Assembly: GCF_900176385.1 (NCBI RefSeq)
Contig: NZ_FWXN01000005.1
Location: 62,001-126,000 of the forward strand
Length of the DNA stretch: 64,000 nt
Direction: 5' to 3'
Source of the DNA: Janibacter indicus
GTDB taxonomy: Bacteria > Actinomycetota > Actinomycetes > Actinomycetales > Dermatophilaceae
How positions within the stretch are numbered: position 1 is the stretch's first letter; the number at the start of each line of letters is the position of its first letter. Below are positions 63,400-64,000 of this stretch, piece by piece. A model generated the notes under the pieces. It was given only the letters and a program-made list of their open reading frames with translations, was not told the DNA's origin and searched no databases. The translations under genes were made by a program, and so were the position numbers.

Positions 63400-64000
63400 T
63401 CAGACCGCGGCGGCGACGCGGGTGCCCTGGTCGATCGCCCGCTTGGCGTCGAGCTCGGCAGCGACGTCGGCACCACCGATGAGGTGCACGGTGACCCCCT
63501 TCGCCTGGAGCTCGTCGTGGAGGGTGCGGTTGGGCTCCTGCCCGGTGCACAGGACGATCGTGTCGACGTCGAGCACCTGCGGCGCGCCGTCGACGGTCAC
63601 GTGCAGACCGTCGTCGTCGATGCGCTCGTAGGTGACGCCCGGGACCATGGTCACCCCGCGGGCCTTGAGCTCGCTGCGGTGGATCCAGCCCGTCGTCATG
63701 CCCAGGCCGGCACCGACCTTGGAGGTCTTGCGCTGCAGGAGGGTCACCTCGCGTGCTGCCGACCGGTGCGAAGGGGAGGTCAGCCCACCCGGCGTGGTCT
63801 CGGCCTCGTCGATGCCCCAGGTCTGCTGGAAGGCCGCGATGTCGAGGCTCGCGTCGTCGCCGGGGTCGGTGACGAAGGCGGCGACATCGAAGCCGATGCC
63901 GCCGGCACCGAGGATCGCGACGCGCTCCCCCACCTCGGCGCCGCCGCGCAGCACGTCGAGGTAGCCGACGACCTTGTCGTGGTCGACGCCCGGCAGCTCG
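63400..64000 (-). CDS. fadH: 2,4-dienoyl-CoA reductase-like FMN/FAD oxidoreductase, C-terminal part
   Basis: About 200 C-terminal residues are visible; the 5' part lies beyond the window. The segment VAILGAGGIGFDVAAFV is an FAD/NADPH-binding GxGxxG site. AREVTLLQRKTSKVGAGLGMTTGWIHR and DTIVLCTGQEPNRTL are typical of the C-terminal half of bacterial NADPH-dependent 2,4-dienoyl-CoA reductase. The N-terminal TIM barrel with FMN and the 4Fe-4S cluster is not seen. It would act in degradation of unsaturated fatty acids. Confidence 0.85.
   Translation of the reverse strand, partial: ELPGVDHDKVVGYLDVLRGGAEVGERVAILGAGGIGFDVAAFVTDPGDDASLDIAAFQQTWGIDEAETTPGGLTSPSHRSAAREVTLLQRKTSKVGAGLGMTTGWIHRSELKARGVTMVPGVTYERIDDDGLHVTVDGAPQVLDVDTIVLCTGQEPNRTLHDELQAKGVTVHLIGGADVAAELDAKRAIDQGTRVAAAV

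Overview
The window is high-GC actinobacterial chromosome (about 70% GC by eye; GTG and TTG starts are common). The aa3-type oxidase with a fused cytochrome bcc complex, mycothiol-type enzymes, GlnR-controlled glnA, DUF3043 and DUF4191 point to Actinomycetota, most likely Micrococcales and probably the Intrasporangiaceae/Janibacter neighbourhood. No rRNA, tRNA, phage or insertion-sequence gene was seen, so the genus is inference only. Almost all the sequence is coding, many genes overlap by 1-14 nt, and several appear to be transcribed without a leader.

Layout. 0-5 kb: a DUF2332 protein, a DnaQ-like/UvrC-like nuclease, a small Lrp/AsnC-type protein, trpD and a receiver-like protein. 5-16 kb: respiratory supercomplex genes in two blocks. 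ctaE-qcrC-qcrA-qcrB run on + and end at a 20-bp hairpin terminator; ctaC-ctaD-ctaF run on -. Between them lie a drug-efflux MFS protein, a zincin-like protein and an L,D-transpeptidase. A class V aminotransferase that has lost its PLP lysine is divergent from ctaC. 16-24 kb: aat, a PfkB-type kinase, erpA, glycerate kinase, nadA, two thiol-chemistry enzymes and a decayed alcohol dehydrogenase. 24-26 kb: a macrodomain gene divergent from a two-gene HTH/nucleotidyltransferase module that looks like an unnamed toxin-antitoxin or defence pair. 26-32 kb: a HIT-like protein, an M20 dipeptidase, DUF3043, gcvT with a coupled small ORF, and pepA.

31.7-32.0 kb: a non-coding element of about 270 nt that folds on paper into a perfectly nested four-way cloverleaf and, alternatively, into two tandem hairpins. 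32-44 kb: 2-oxoacid dehydrogenase and lipoate genes (lpd, sucB, lipB, lipA), interrupted by a large pyruvyltransferase-like/GT8 fusion protein, an epimerase and a membrane Ser/Thr kinase, followed by DUF4191 and an M18 aminopeptidase. 44.8-52.7 kb: a tightly overlapping minus-strand operon of three glycosyltransferases, an ABC exporter and two phosphotransferases, with a probable frameshift in the exporter. 52.8-64 kb: an RDD protein, GlnR-controlled glnA, a CoA transferase, an MFS protein, a tandem pair of SPFH proteins, PadR/NTF2-like genes, an SGNH hydrolase and a fadH-like reductase cut by the window end.

Two DNA-level signals cut across the genes. Three families of short palindromic repeats sit between genes and also inside coding ends, including three in-frame copies within a glycosyltransferase linker. 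The heptamer CGAAGGG is scattered densely in all reading frames and both orientations, apparently forcing rare codons.
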